A DNA stretch of 64,000 nt from Sphingomonas pokkalii (GTDB taxonomy: Bacteria > Pseudomonadota > Alphaproteobacteria > Sphingomonadales > Sphingomonadaceae), in assembly GCF_003096275.1 (NCBI RefSeq), contig NZ_QENQ01000001.1, forward strand, positions 605,478 through 669,477, given 5' to 3'. The notes under the pieces were generated by a model. That model was not told where the DNA came from, made no database searches, and worked only from the letters and a program-made list of their open reading frames with translations. The translations under genes and the position numbers were made by a program. How positions within the stretch are numbered: the stretch's first letter is position 1; every line of letters starts with the position of its first letter. Shown in pieces: positions 9,501 to 17,459 of the stretch.

Positions 9501-9972
9501 CCTCTGGTTCGTGCAGGAGGTGCTGCCGCTCGTCCGCGCGCGTCGACCCGATGTCGTTCTCGACGTGGTCGGTTCGAAGCCGCCGGCAGAGGTGCTCGAT
9601 CTTGCCTCGCCGGGCGTGAACGTTCTGGGCTTCGTTTCGGACGAGCGGCTGATGCGCCTCTATGCCGAGGCGACGATCGCGGTCGCGCCGCTGCGGTTTG
9701 GCGCCGGGGTCAAGGGCAAGGTGATCGAGGCGATGGCGATGGGGGTTCCGGTGGCGACCACGCCTACCGGTGCCCAGGGCATCGAGGCGCCGGACCGGCA
9801 CCTGTTCGTCGGGGAAACCGCCGAGCAATTGGCGGAGGCGGTGTTGCTGGCGCTTTCGGATCGCAGGCAGGCAATGTTGCGCGCCGATGCGGCGCTCGAC
9901 TTCATACTACGTCATTACTCCAAGGCGGCTCTGCAATCGCTGTTCCGCCGCCTGATGCCGCGCCGACACTAA
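6517..9972 (+). CDS. Two-domain glycosyltransferase (GT2 + GT4) with N-terminal YPDV repeats
   Basis: 1151 aa, GTG start in a 4-base overlap with the sulfotransferase gene. The N-terminal part has repeats of the type 'YL..YPDV ... HYL..G..EGR': one at residues ~32-58 and three in tandem at ~250-360. Residues ~511-760 are a GT2 domain ('VSIIIPVYNN', 'ADDCSTDAT', then 'LLNNDT' for the metal site, and a late 'HHEGRSHGRD'). Residues ~870-1140 are a GT4-like domain ('LLFVGGFNHTPNREGI', 'FGAGVKGKVIEAMAMGVPV'). It probably adds two sugars to a growing chain at the cytoplasmic face. The shared repeats suggest physical pairing with the sulfotransferase. Confidence 0.87.
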   Translation: MTSRLDWRCLSDVSDENVRALRESGSFDAEWYLREYPDVAQSGVDPARHYLWLGERLGRSPSPRSQPETPGGVAGDGATGQDLTRLREELSGAAAKIASSDAELGMLQRRCDAFAQETAAMRRELDQIKHRTAAAGAGLPAVAPVAIPALLANAEGLSDSEARERSTFRTIHRNVRQELADAKRKMVRQIPPVVAPEAWSIRQWRQPPVPAYLFDAEWIRSRNPQLSGVSRARYRRSRSLWHVDPHPLFDAAAYRANGCFLFGREVSPLRHYLTAGWREGRDPHPWFANDWYLWRNPDVRADGNISPLQHYLLYGWREGRRPNPVFDPALYLDRYPDVRDAGVEPLTHYLAFGQAEGRDCPIPGVGERARRWIPAALRDRGILDYLLHGEPVIDAPQIDLAALLSELRAQPSVAPSAGAPAPARQILPPLALPESWPPPPLKNYWLPQTTRDFLLPVYGDAFLEGVRYLYSVMAAFEETADAFPSSDAASMLVGHARALAEQVAKATSGEPDVSIIIPVYNNILDTILCVVSVLNASSRFSYEIIVADDCSTDATATLIPAIGGCVRHVRHAKNHGFLGNCNEAARSARGRYVVLLNNDTIVLPGWLDALVTPFERMERVGLVGAKLINWDGTLQEAGGIFWRDGSAWNFGRGQRPRAPEFSYLKDVDYCSGAAIALPMTVWREMGGFDPLYSPAYCEDSDLAFRLRDAGYRTLMNPAAEVIHHEGRSHGRDLASGIKAYQVQNQERLFERWRSVLERDHYPNAHEVLRARDRSSGKRHILLVDHYVPQEDQDAGSRTIYQYINTLLEDDCIVTFWPDNLWRDPEYTPRLQALGVEVIYGPEFRDGFDAFLQARADLYDAVFLSRPHIATNYIDSIRQHTTAPILYYGHDLHFKRMEAAKALGQETDQRAIDAMRDLEFRVCRGSDVIFYPAPEEVDFVRNAIGGKREFIANPVFLFDRDQVEQSRKRLATFSMQGAPRLLFVGGFNHTPNREGILWFVQEVLPLVRARRPDVVLDVVGSKPPAEVLDLASPGVNVLGFVSDERLMRLYAEATIAVAPLRFGAGVKGKVIEAMAMGVPVATTPTGAQGIEAPDRHLFVGETAEQLAEAVLLALSDRRQAMLRADAALDFILRHYSKAALQSLFRRLMPRRH

Positions 9973-9984
9973 CCACGGAGTAGA

Positions 9985-10953
9985 ATGGTGAAGATCCTGA
10001 TTACCGGCGCGGGTGGGATGATGGGATCCCACCTTGCAGAAATCCTGGTCCGTGAAGGCCATGAGGTACTCGCCACGTTCCTCGATCCGACCATCGACAT
10101 GACGACGGTGGATCCATCGGTGGCGTTCACACCGCTCGACGTGTGTGATCGGCAGGCAGTGTTCGACCTGATCGAAGCGCATCGCCCGACGGAAATCTAT
10201 CACCTCGCGGCGCAGAGCCTCCCGACGGTTTCTTGGACCGATCCTTGGCGGACGTGCCGCGTCAATGTGGAAGGTACCATCAACGTCTTCGAGGCGATTC
10301 TGGCGGTTCGAAAGACCGACGCCGCCTATGATCCGATGACCGTGATCGCCTGTTCGTCGGCCGAATATGGCGCCAGCCTGACCCCGGACCGGATCCCCAT
10401 CGGGGAAGATGCGCCTCTTCTTCCGCTGCATCCCTATGGGGTGAGCAAGGTGGCGCAGGACCTGCTGGGCCACCAATATCACTTCAATCACGGGTTGCGC
10501 TGTATTCGCGCGCGCATCTTCAACTGCACCGGCCCCCGCAAGCGCAATGATGTCGTGTCCGATTTCGGACGAGCCGTCGTGCGGAGCCTGCATGAAGAGG
10601 TGCCGGTGCGGCACGGCAACCTGAAGACGAAGCGCGCCATCATCGACGTTCGGGACATGGTGGATGCCTTGATCGCGCTGGCGAGGAAGGGCACGCCCGG
10701 CGAAGCCTATAACATCTGTGCCGACATAGCCTACGAGATATCCGACATCCTCGAGATGTATTTCGAAGCGGCTGGGCGGAGATTGCCGACGGAGCAGGAT
10801 CCCGCGCTCCTGCGGCCCTCCGATGAAGCGATCATTTTCGGCGATACGACCAAGATCCGCCGAGATACTGGGTGGAGTCCCAAGCTGGATTTGCGTCGTA
10901 CGCTTGCGGACGTTTTCGCGTATGAACAGGAACAATATCGTCGTCATGGTTGA
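9985..10953 (+). CDS. GDP-sugar 4,6-dehydratase-like SDR epimerase/dehydratase
   Basis: 322 aa extended short-chain dehydrogenase. The NAD(P)-binding motif is 'ITGAGGMMGSHL' near the N-terminus, and the catalytic pair is Tyr151/Lys155 in YGVSK, preceded by CSSAEYG. The family includes GDP-mannose 4,6-dehydratase, its heptose version (DmhA/WcbK type) and GDP-4-keto-6-deoxy sugar reductases. The genes directly after it make a GDP-D-glycero-manno-heptose, so the likely substrate is GDP-heptose, giving a 6-deoxy-heptose precursor. The choice between dehydratase and reductase cannot be made from motifs alone. Its stop overlaps the start of the kinase gene. Confidence 0.8.
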   Translation: MVKILITGAGGMMGSHLAEILVREGHEVLATFLDPTIDMTTVDPSVAFTPLDVCDRQAVFDLIEAHRPTEIYHLAAQSLPTVSWTDPWRTCRVNVEGTINVFEAILAVRKTDAAYDPMTVIACSSAEYGASLTPDRIPIGEDAPLLPLHPYGVSKVAQDLLGHQYHFNHGLRCIRARIFNCTGPRKRNDVVSDFGRAVVRSLHEEVPVRHGNLKTKRAIIDVRDMVDALIALARKGTPGEAYNICADIAYEISDILEMYFEAAGRRLPTEQDPALLRPSDEAIIFGDTTKIRRDTGWSPKLDLRRTLADVFAYEQEQYRRHG

Positions 10954-12019
10954 TCGGGCGGTTCAGGGCATGCATTGGTTTTCGGCGAATGTCCGGGCGC
11001 GCTCGCCGCTGCGCTTGGGGCTTGGCGGCGGCGGTACGGATCTCGCGATCTACAGCGATGTGCATGGCGGCGTGGTGCTCAATGCCACGATCGATCGCTA
11101 TGCCTATGCGCATCTGACGAAGAACCGCCGGGGCGACATCCATTTCAAGGCGGACGACCTTGCCGCGCAGGAAAGCCTGCCCTGTTCGCTGGACTTCGAT
11201 ATCCGCGAAGGGCTTTGCCTGCACCGTGCGGTCTATCGCCACATGATGCTCGAATATAATGGTGGCAGGGCCGAGCCGGTGACGATCACGACGACGATCG
11301 ACGTTCCCGCGGGTTCGGGCCTGGGGGCTTCGTCGGCGTTGACGGTCGCGCTGATCGAGGCGTTTCGGCACGCGATGCAATTGCCGCTCGGCCCCTATGA
11401 CGTCGCGTCGCTCGCCTATGATATCGAACGCCGGCAGCTTGGCCTGATGGGCGGCAAGCAGGATCAGTATGCGGCCGCGTTCGGTGGATTCAACTTCATC
11501 GAATTCCTGAAGGATGGCGCTGGGGTCATCGTCAATCCGCTGCGGTTGCGGTCCGACTATCTCAATGAATTCGAATCGTCGCTGGTGATCTGCTTCAGCG
11601 GCCAATCGCGCGAATCGGCGGATATCATCCGGCAGCAGGTCGGCGGCCTGCAGGAACTGAACGACGCTACGGTCGCTGCCATGCATGAGATCAAGGATCA
11701 CGCGCACCGGATGAAGGTGGACCTGCTGGCCGGCGATATCCGCAAGACCGCCGAGGTGCTGCGAAACTCGTGGCTGTCGAAGAAGCGCACCGCTTCCTCC
11801 GTATCGAATTCCACCGTGGAGCGCCTGCTCGACGTGGCGATGGAGAGCGGCGCTTGGGCCGGGAAGGTTTCCGGTGCGGGCGGCGGCGGCTTCATCATGC
11901 TGCTGGTGGATCCGGAGCGCCGCTACGGCCTGATCCGCAACCTGAACGAGCATGGCGGCCAGGCGAGCTCGGTCAAGCTCACCTTCGACGGCGCCGAAGC
12001 CTGGTCCGTGCGGGCATGA
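10946..12019 (+). CDS. hddA: D-glycero-alpha-D-manno-heptose 7-phosphate kinase (GHMP family)
   Basis: About 357 aa from the ATG at 10946, which overlaps the end of the SDR gene; ATG 10970 and 10922 are other options. GHMP kinase motifs are clear: '[13 protein letters not shown]' at the N-terminus, the ATP loop '[16 protein letters not shown]', and '[12 protein letters not shown]' near the C-terminus. The '[16 protein letters not shown]' stretch is typical of the HddA branch rather than of galactokinase. It would put a phosphate on C1 of heptose-7-phosphate in the cytoplasm. The next gene carries both following steps, which supports the assignment. Confidence 0.85.
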   Translation: MVDRAVQGMHWFSANVRARSPLRLGLGGGGTDLAIYSDVHGGVVLNATIDRYAYAHLTKNRRGDIHFKADDLAAQESLPCSLDFDIREGLCLHRAVYRHMMLEYNGGRAEPVTITTTIDVPAGSGLGASSALTVALIEAFRHAMQLPLGPYDVASLAYDIERRQLGLMGGKQDQYAAAFGGFNFIEFLKDGAGVIVNPLRLRSDYLNEFESSLVICFSGQSRESADIIRQQVGGLQELNDATVAAMHEIKDHAHRMKVDLLAGDIRKTAEVLRNSWLSKKRTASSVSNSTVERLLDVAMESGAWAGKVSGAGGGGFIMLLVDPERRYGLIRNLNEHGGQASSVKLTFDGAEAWSVRA

Positions 12020-13221
12020 GCGTAAGCCCGCCTCGGCAGTGCGTGATCCTGCTCGGTGGCCTGGGCACGCGGCTCGGCGCGTTGACGCGCGAGACGCCCA
12101 AGCCGCTGCTGCCGGTGGGGGAGCGGCCGTTCATCGACGTGCTGATCGGCGAAGCCGTCCGGCGGGGATTTCAGCATATCCTGCTGCTCGCCGGCTTTCG
12201 TTCCGATGTCGTGCAGCGCTATGTCGATGCCCGCGCGCAAACGCTTCCCGAAGGGGTGCGCATCGACATTTCGGTGGAGCCCGAACCCATGGGCACGGGC
12301 GGCGCGCTGGCCTGGGCCCGCCCGCTGCTGGACGAGCGCTTTCTGCTGCTCAACGGGGACACTTGGTTCGATTTCCACTGGCTGGATCTGGCGCGTGTCG
12401 CCGGATCGCATGCGGCCGTTGCCGCGCGATCGGTTCCTGCGGCGGACCGGTATGAGAGCCTCGATGTCGGGCCGGACGGCCAGGTCGTGGCGATCCGGCC
12501 GCGCGGTGCGGGCGAGCGGCCGGCACTGATCAACGGCGGCGTGTATCTTCTGCGCCGCAGCGATCTCGACGGCTATGCGGGGCGCTTTTCGATCGAGGAA
12601 GATCTGTTGCCCGCGCTGATCGCGCGCGGAGAACTGCGCGCGCGGCGCTATGATGGATTCTTCCTCGATATCGGCCTGCCGGAAACCTATACGCTGGCGC
12701 AATCGGCCATTCCGGCGCAGCGCCGGCGGCCGGCGCTGTTCCTGGATCGCGACGGCGTTCTGAACCATGATGACCGATATGTGGGCTCGCTCGATCGGCT
12801 CCGCTGGATGGAGGGGGCGGCGGACGCGGTTCGTCTCGCGAACGCGCGGGGATATTATGTGTTCGTCGTCACCAACCAGGCCGGGGTCGCGCGCGGCTAT
12901 TATGCCGAGGCCGACGTGCAGCGGCTGCATCGGTTGATGGGGGAGCAGTTGCGCGCCGAAGGCGCCGTCGTCGATGACTGGCGCTACTGCCCCTATCATC
13001 CGGACGGGGTGGTCGAACCCTATCGGGGTCCGCATCCGTGGCGTAAGCCGGAGCCGGGCATGATCCTCGACCTGATGGCGCATTGGCCGGTCGATCGGGC
13101 GAACAGCCTGCTGGTAGGCGACCAGCCAACCGACCTCGCCGCCGCCGAGGCGGCCGGGATCGCCGCGCACCGCTTCGAAGGTGGAAATCTGCGGGCGTTT
13201 CTCGCCCCGCGCTTGACGTGA
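12016..13221 (+). CDS. hddC: Fused heptose-1-phosphate guanylyltransferase and heptose bisphosphatase (HddC-GmhB)
   Basis: 401 aa, ATG start in a 4-base overlap with the kinase gene. Residues 1-~225 are a sugar-phosphate nucleotidyltransferase ('[19 protein letters not shown]', '[10 protein letters not shown]'). Residues ~238-401 are a HAD phosphatase of the GmhB type (Asp244 and Asp246 in [10 protein letters not shown], '[11 protein letters not shown]', '[11 protein letters not shown]'). One chain therefore combines removal of the 7-phosphate from heptose-1,7-bisphosphate and transfer of GMP onto C1. The zinc loop keeps CPYH, but the later Cys pair of classical GmhB is replaced by HPWRKP. 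The product would be GDP-D-glycero-alpha-D-manno-heptose. Confidence 0.87.
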   Translation: MSVSPPRQCVILLGGLGTRLGALTRETPKPLLPVGERPFIDVLIGEAVRRGFQHILLLAGFRSDVVQRYVDARAQTLPEGVRIDISVEPEPMGTGGALAWARPLLDERFLLLNGDTWFDFHWLDLARVAGSHAAVAARSVPAADRYESLDVGPDGQVVAIRPRGAGERPALINGGVYLLRRSDLDGYAGRFSIEEDLLPALIARGELRARRYDGFFLDIGLPETYTLAQSAIPAQRRRPALFLDRDGVLNHDDRYVGSLDRLRWMEGAADAVRLANARGYYVFVVTNQAGVARGYYAEADVQRLHRLMGEQLRAEGAVVDDWRYCPYHPDGVVEPYRGPHPWRKPEPGMILDLMAHWPVDRANSLLVGDQPTDLAAAEAAGIAAHRFEGGNLRAFLAPRLT

Positions 13222-13252
13222 ACTGAACAGCCGACCGGGGAACGAGTTTCTG

Positions 13253-14425
13253 ATGACGATGGACGTTTATGATCGCGGGCCGCTTGGCGACTTGCGTGCC
13301 GCAGCGGCGGAGAGCAGGGACTGGCTATGCAACGTAGCGGCGCCCTTGTGGGCGACGCGGGGGCGTACGCCGTCCGGCCTGTTCGCCGAACGGATCTCGC
13401 TGGCCGGCATCGCGGATCCGAGCTATTTTCGTACCTTCGTTCAGGCACGCCATATCTTCTCGTTCTGCGCGATCGGGGAAATGGGCTGGCAGGGGCCATG
13501 GCAGGCGCTGGTGGGGGAGACGATCGATCTCCTCATCGCCCGCGCGCGCCGGGCCGACGGCTTCTTCGTGCACCGGCTCGATGCGAATGGCGCCCCCCTG
13601 GATGGCCGGGCCGACCTGTACGACCAGGCCTTCGTGTTGTTCGCGCTGGGCGCTGCCGGCGCGGCGCTCCAGCGGAGCGACTGTTTCGATGTGGCGGAAG
13701 CGCTTCTGTCCGTCCTCGAGCGCCATTGGAGCCATCCGGCCGGCGGGTTCACCGAAGGCGAGATCGTCGACAGCCGAATCCGCCGCCAGAACCCGCACAT
13801 GCATCTGTTCGAAGCGGCACAGGCGCTTGCCGAGGCCAGCGGGCGCGCGCGATTCGAAGCGCTCGCGCAGACCATCGGCAGTCTTGCGATCGACCGCTTC
13901 CTCGATCGCGAGAGCGGTGCGTTGCTCGAATATTTCGACGATCGGCTGGTGCCCGCCGCCGGTGAGGAAGGGAAGATCGCAGAGCCTGGCCATTGCTTCG
14001 AATGGGCATGGCTGTTCGAGCGCATGGCGAAAGGCGGCTGGCCGCAAGGCGCCGCCATTTCCGACGCGCTTACCGGCTTTGCCCGGCGCACCGGCATCGC
14101 CAAGGGCGTGGCGATCAACGAGGTGCTGGTCGACGGTACCGTTCGCAACGCGGATGCGCGCCTGTGGCCGCAAACGGAGCGGATCAAGGCGGCGGTGGCA
14201 CGGTTCCAACGCCTGGGCGCTGCCGAAGAAGCGGTCGAGGCCGTTGCCGCGGTTGCCGGCCTGCAACGATATTTCGACGTAGCGATCCCCGGCCTCTGGC
14301 GCGACAAGCTGAAGGCGGACGGTAGCTGGGTGGAAGAACTTGCACCGGGTAGCTCGCTCTATCACATCGCCTGTGCGGTTCTGGAACTGCACCGCGCAAC
14401 GATGGGGGCGGCGATCTCCGCCTGA
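13253..14425 (+). CDS. AGE-family epimerase/isomerase (N-acylglucosamine 2-epimerase / mannose-6-phosphate isomerase type)
   Basis: 390 aa with the (alpha/alpha)6-barrel features of the AGE family: 'DLYDQAFVLFALG', 'NPHMHLFEAAQAL', 'EPGHCFEWAWLF' and 'KADGSWVEELAPGSSLYHI'. Members interconvert mannose-6-phosphate and fructose-6-phosphate, mannose and fructose or glucose, or epimerise N-acyl-hexosamines. It follows the HddC-GmhB gene by 31 bases and may share its transcript. No GmhA (sedoheptulose-7-phosphate isomerase) is seen in the locus, so this enzyme might supply the aldose-phosphate needed upstream; that is speculative. Supplying mannose-6-phosphate is the conservative reading. Confidence 0.82.
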   Translation: MTMDVYDRGPLGDLRAAAAESRDWLCNVAAPLWATRGRTPSGLFAERISLAGIADPSYFRTFVQARHIFSFCAIGEMGWQGPWQALVGETIDLLIARARRADGFFVHRLDANGAPLDGRADLYDQAFVLFALGAAGAALQRSDCFDVAEALLSVLERHWSHPAGGFTEGEIVDSRIRRQNPHMHLFEAAQALAEASGRARFEALAQTIGSLAIDRFLDRESGALLEYFDDRLVPAAGEEGKIAEPGHCFEWAWLFERMAKGGWPQGAAISDALTGFARRTGIAKGVAINEVLVDGTVRNADARLWPQTERIKAAVARFQRLGAAEEAVEAVAAVAGLQRYFDVAIPGLWRDKLKADGSWVEELAPGSSLYHIACAVLELHRATMGAAISA

Positions 14426-14480
14426 CCGTCGACGGCATCGAAAGCGGCGATCACGATGGGGGCCGCAGGGTCCGTTTCGT

Positions 14481-14499
14481 GGCGCTGCTTTCCAGCGCC
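14481..14499. terminator. Hairpin between convergent genes, possible terminator
   Basis: GGCGCTG (14481-14487) pairs with CAGCGCC (14493-14499) around a CTTTC loop. It lies between the ends of the epimerase gene and the ABC ATPase gene, where transcripts from both sides should stop. There is no T-run on either side, so it is only a candidate. Confidence 0.35.
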
Positions 14500-14512
14500 C
14501 CGCCGCCGATCG

Positions 14513-15160
14513 TCAGAGTGCACTATATGCAGCAACGGCCTCGGCGACGTCGTCGAAGGGGACGGCCCGCCCGCTCTGGAGGACGAGCGCGCGGGTACAG
14601 AATTGCTGAACGAACTCGTTGCTGTGCGATGCCAGGATCATGGTGCGGTCGTTGCGTTTCTCGAAAAGCTCGACCATGCACTTCCTCTGGAAGTTCTGAT
14701 CGCCGACGAGGATGATCTCGTCGATAAGGTAGCATTCGAATTCGATCGAAAGCGAAAGCGCAAAGGCAAGCCGCGCGCGCATTCCCGACGAATAGGTTTT
14801 CACCGGCTTGCGCAACTGCGCCCCGAGCTCGGTGAATTCCTCGACAAAGGCACGCGTTCGGGCATAGTCCTGTCCGTAGATTCGCGCGATGAACCGGGCA
14901 TTGTCGTAGCCGGTCATGCTTCCCTGAAACCCGCCGGTGAATCCCAGCGGCCAGGATACGGACATGTTGCGCGCGATGCGCCCGCTCGTCGGCATTTCGA
15001 CGCCGCCGATCAGGCGGATCAGCGTGCTCTTGCCCGCGCCGTTGCGGCCGAGCAACGCGATGCGATCGCCATGCGCGACTTCGAAATCCACATCCCGGAA
15101 GACGAAGTTCCGGTGCCCCCCGCGGCCATAGGCCTTGCTGACGTTGCGACAGGTGATCAT
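14513..15160 (-). CDS. Capsule/polysaccharide ABC exporter ATPase (KpsT-like)
   Basis: 215 aa from the ATG at 15160, which overlaps the permease stop by 4 bases; the open frame extends further but the protein family starts here (MITCRNVSKAYG). It has Walker A 'LLGRNGAGKSTLIRL', the signature 'KTYSSGMRARLAF' and Walker B 'CYLIDEIILVGD'. The short length without a C-terminal carbohydrate-binding extension matches KpsT/CtrD of group-2 capsules rather than Wzt of O-antigens. It powers export of the finished chain across the inner membrane with the permease next to it. Confidence 0.88.
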   Translation of the reverse strand: MITCRNVSKAYGRGGHRNFVFRDVDFEVAHGDRIALLGRNGAGKSTLIRLIGGVEMPTSGRIARNMSVSWPLGFTGGFQGSMTGYDNARFIARIYGQDYARTRAFVEEFTELGAQLRKPVKTYSSGMRARLAFALSLSIEFECYLIDEIILVGDQNFQRKCMVELFEKRNDRTMILASHSNEFVQQFCTRALVLQSGRAVPFDDVAEAVAAYSAL

Positions 15161-15954
15161 TCGACCGTCAACGTCTTGCGAACATGCCGGCACAGCATAA
15201 GCCCGATCGCGGTGGCGACAATCGAGCACAGAATGGGGTTCCAGGGATCATAATAGGCCTCGACCTTGTTGCCCCACAGCCCTTTGCGCATCATCTCCAC
15301 CGCGTTCACGAACGGCGAATACATCAGATATTCGCGCAATGTCGGCGTGAGCCACGAAGACATGGTGAAGGATCCCGAGAACGGCAGCATGACATAGGTC
15401 GTCACCGGGATGAATTTCTCAAGAACCTCCGACATCTCCGAAAGCGGCGCGATGATGAAGCAGAGGGACAGGACGAACAGCGCGTATAACAGCCAGCCCG
15501 CCATGAACAGGCCGATATCGTTCGGAACCGGGAAGACATCGAACTGGATGAGGACGGTCGCGATGAAGAGATAGGCCATCATGCCGCCGATCATCTCGAT
15601 CATGAAGCGAACGAAAATGAAATCGTAGAGATGGATCTGCCGGTGATACAACAGCGCGCCGTTGGCGATGAAGATGCTGACGGACTTGGAAATCGCATGC
15701 CGGAATAGCGTGATGGGAATATAGCCGGACACGACGAATGCGATGATCCCGATGCCGTGTTCCTCCGGCCCCTTCATGTAGCGCCAGATGATCGCGACGA
15801 GGCCAGCAAACAGCAGCGGCTCGACCATGATCCAGAGAAAGCCGATATTCTCACGGCCGAAGCGGGTCGTGAGCTCGCGGATCATCAGGGCCTGGATCAC
15901 ACGGAGCTGAACCTGCGCACCGCGCCGAAGGCGATCGAGGTTGGACGTCTCCAT
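15157..15954 (-). CDS. ABC-2 type polysaccharide export permease (KpsM-like)
   Basis: 265-aa inner-membrane protein with about six hydrophobic segments, beginning 'VIQALMIRELTTRFGRENIGF', the usual opening of KpsM/CtrC permeases ('ALxxRELKTRFG'). It is transcribed leftward between the KpsE-like gene (stop 15956, one base away) and the ATPase gene (4-base overlap). It forms the transmembrane channel for the polysaccharide. The context with a KpsE-like partner supports a capsule-type system. Confidence 0.88.
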   Translation of the reverse strand: METSNLDRLRRGAQVQLRVIQALMIRELTTRFGRENIGFLWIMVEPLLFAGLVAIIWRYMKGPEEHGIGIIAFVVSGYIPITLFRHAISKSVSIFIANGALLYHRQIHLYDFIFVRFMIEMIGGMMAYLFIATVLIQFDVFPVPNDIGLFMAGWLLYALFVLSLCFIIAPLSEMSEVLEKFIPVTTYVMLPFSGSFTMSSWLTPTLREYLMYSPFVNAVEMMRKGLWGNKVEAYYDPWNPILCSIVATAIGLMLCRHVRKTLTVE

Positions 15955-15955
15955 C

Positions 15956-17119
15956 TTAATTGTCCGGTGCGTGCTCGAGAATGCCGACGACCAGCATCCA
16001 GCCGATCAGATACAGGCATGTTGCGACCGCGAAGACCACCAGCATGTTCAGCAGCCGCTGGGGGAGCAGCGGCATATCGGGAAGATTGGGATCGACGACC
16101 CGCTCCAGATAGAATTGCTGGCGCTGCGCGTCGCCCGCCGCCTGGACAAGCGATGCATTGGCAACGTTCAGGCTTTGGGTGGCAAACTCCTGTTCTACAA
16201 GGAGGTTTTCATAACCGCCGATCTTCGATGCGATTCCGTTGCCGGGGCCGACAACGCGGCTGTCCTGCGAGGCGATCTGATCGGAGATGGCGCGCACCTT
16301 GCTGCGCAGCGCGGAAAGCGAGGGATTGTTGGGCGCGGTCCGCTCCATCTGCTCGACCTGCGCCTGCAGCGCCGCGCGCTGGGCGATCAGGGTATTCGAG
16401 ATTTCGAGCGCCCCCACCGCCTGTTTGGCGGGATCGATCAGCGCCTGCTGGTTGCGATATTGCCCCAGGGCGACGCGGGCGCGCTTCACGCGCTGCGTCG
16501 CCTGGTCGACTTGCTTTTGCGCCTCGGCAACTGCCTTTTCCTGGGCGCGGGCATTCAGGCGATTCACCAGCGCTTCGCTCAACCCAAGCAGGCGCCGGTT
16601 GATGTCATAGGCATCGTTGGGGCTGAACGCCTTTACGCGGATAACGGCAACGTTGGTTTCGTGATCCAGGCTGGCGTCGACCATCTTGCCATAGAACTTG
16701 TACAAATGCTCGAACGAGTTGGTCGAAAGCGGTTGCGGGAATCGCGAAAGGAAGTCCGCCTTGGGCGTGGCATAGCGTGCGCGGATGTTCGGGTCCTGCT
16801 CGAGCGCCTTCAAGGCATCGCGCGAACGCACATAGGAAAGCACTTCGTTGGTCTGTTCCTGTCCGCCCGACAAGCCTGTTGTCTGGATGAGGTTCGCCAA
16901 CGTCGACGTCTGGGACCGCTTCTGATCCGGGCTTTTAATGACAAAGCGCGATTCAGAAATGTAGATGTCTGACGCAATAAAGCCATAATAGATCGCGGAT
17001 AGTGCGGTTGGCAGTGCAACAAATATCAGAAACCATCGATACTTCTTCAGCCATGCTCCGAACGGCGAACGGCGGCTGGTGCCGACATTGTCTATTACGA
17101 ACGAGTGTTCAACGTTCAT
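15956..17119 (-). CDS. Capsule export inner-membrane protein (KpsE/CtrB-like, Wzz-related)
   Basis: 387 aa. One N-terminal membrane segment (about residues 27-48), a long periplasmic part with 'YISESRFVIKSPDQ' and heptad-rich coiled coil (about 180-340), and a C-terminal membrane segment (about 358-380) preceded by a Pro-rich stretch (NLPDMPLLPQR). This is the polysaccharide co-polymerase type 3 layout of KpsE, CtrB and RkpR. It links the ABC permease to an outer-membrane exporter and spans the periplasm. No outer-membrane KpsD/Wza partner is in the window. It is the first gene of the leftward exporter operon. Confidence 0.86.
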   Translation of the reverse strand: MNVEHSFVIDNVGTSRRSPFGAWLKKYRWFLIFVALPTALSAIYYGFIASDIYISESRFVIKSPDQKRSQTSTLANLIQTTGLSGGQEQTNEVLSYVRSRDALKALEQDPNIRARYATPKADFLSRFPQPLSTNSFEHLYKFYGKMVDASLDHETNVAVIRVKAFSPNDAYDINRRLLGLSEALVNRLNARAQEKAVAEAQKQVDQATQRVKRARVALGQYRNQQALIDPAKQAVGALEISNTLIAQRAALQAQVEQMERTAPNNPSLSALRSKVRAISDQIASQDSRVVGPGNGIASKIGGYENLLVEQEFATQSLNVANASLVQAAGDAQRQQFYLERVVDPNLPDMPLLPQRLLNMLVVFAVATCLYLIGWMLVVGILEHAPDN

Positions 17120-17459
17120 AGGAACTCTGGATATATCCTTGCAGGCCGCCAGGGCCTGGCCGCTTTGATCGATCGTGATGGCGCTAAGGCATCCCCGTCA
17201 TGCACGCAAGCTGCAATAGGGGAGCCGCCTTCCCCATGGGATGCGGTTCAGCGCTGCAGCGGCGCGGAGTCCGGGTGGATCGCCGCAGCCAGGCGGTAGC
17301 GTCGAGGCATCGTCACAATGCGCTGCGGCGGGCCAATCTACGACCCTGTCGTGGGTTGCTCCGAGCCGCGATAGCGCTACCATCTCGAGTAGCCGGGAAT
17401 CGCGGAAATATGCATGGCAGCCATGTGGTTAGGCCATGCCGGCACAAGGGGAGCGGACG
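17120..17459. other. Divergent intergenic region between exporter operon and sugar cluster
   Basis: About 340 bases with no supported gene; short frames have no domain. It should contain the promoter of the leftward KpsE-like operon and that of the rightward DUF1080 gene. The only clear signal is the palindrome near 17370. An AAGGGGAG stretch at about 17445-17452 serves the DUF1080 start. Confidence 0.5.
17370..17381. promoter_or_regulatory. Candidate LacI-family operator (TAGCGCTA palindrome)
   Basis: The sequence GATAGCGCTACC has a perfect 8-bp core TAGCGCTA and near-symmetric flanks. Palindromes centred on GCGC are typical for LacI-family repressors, including those of carbohydrate genes in alphaproteobacteria. 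It lies about 80 bases before the first gene of the sugar cluster, which has a LacI repressor gene at 18400. Confidence 0.5.
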
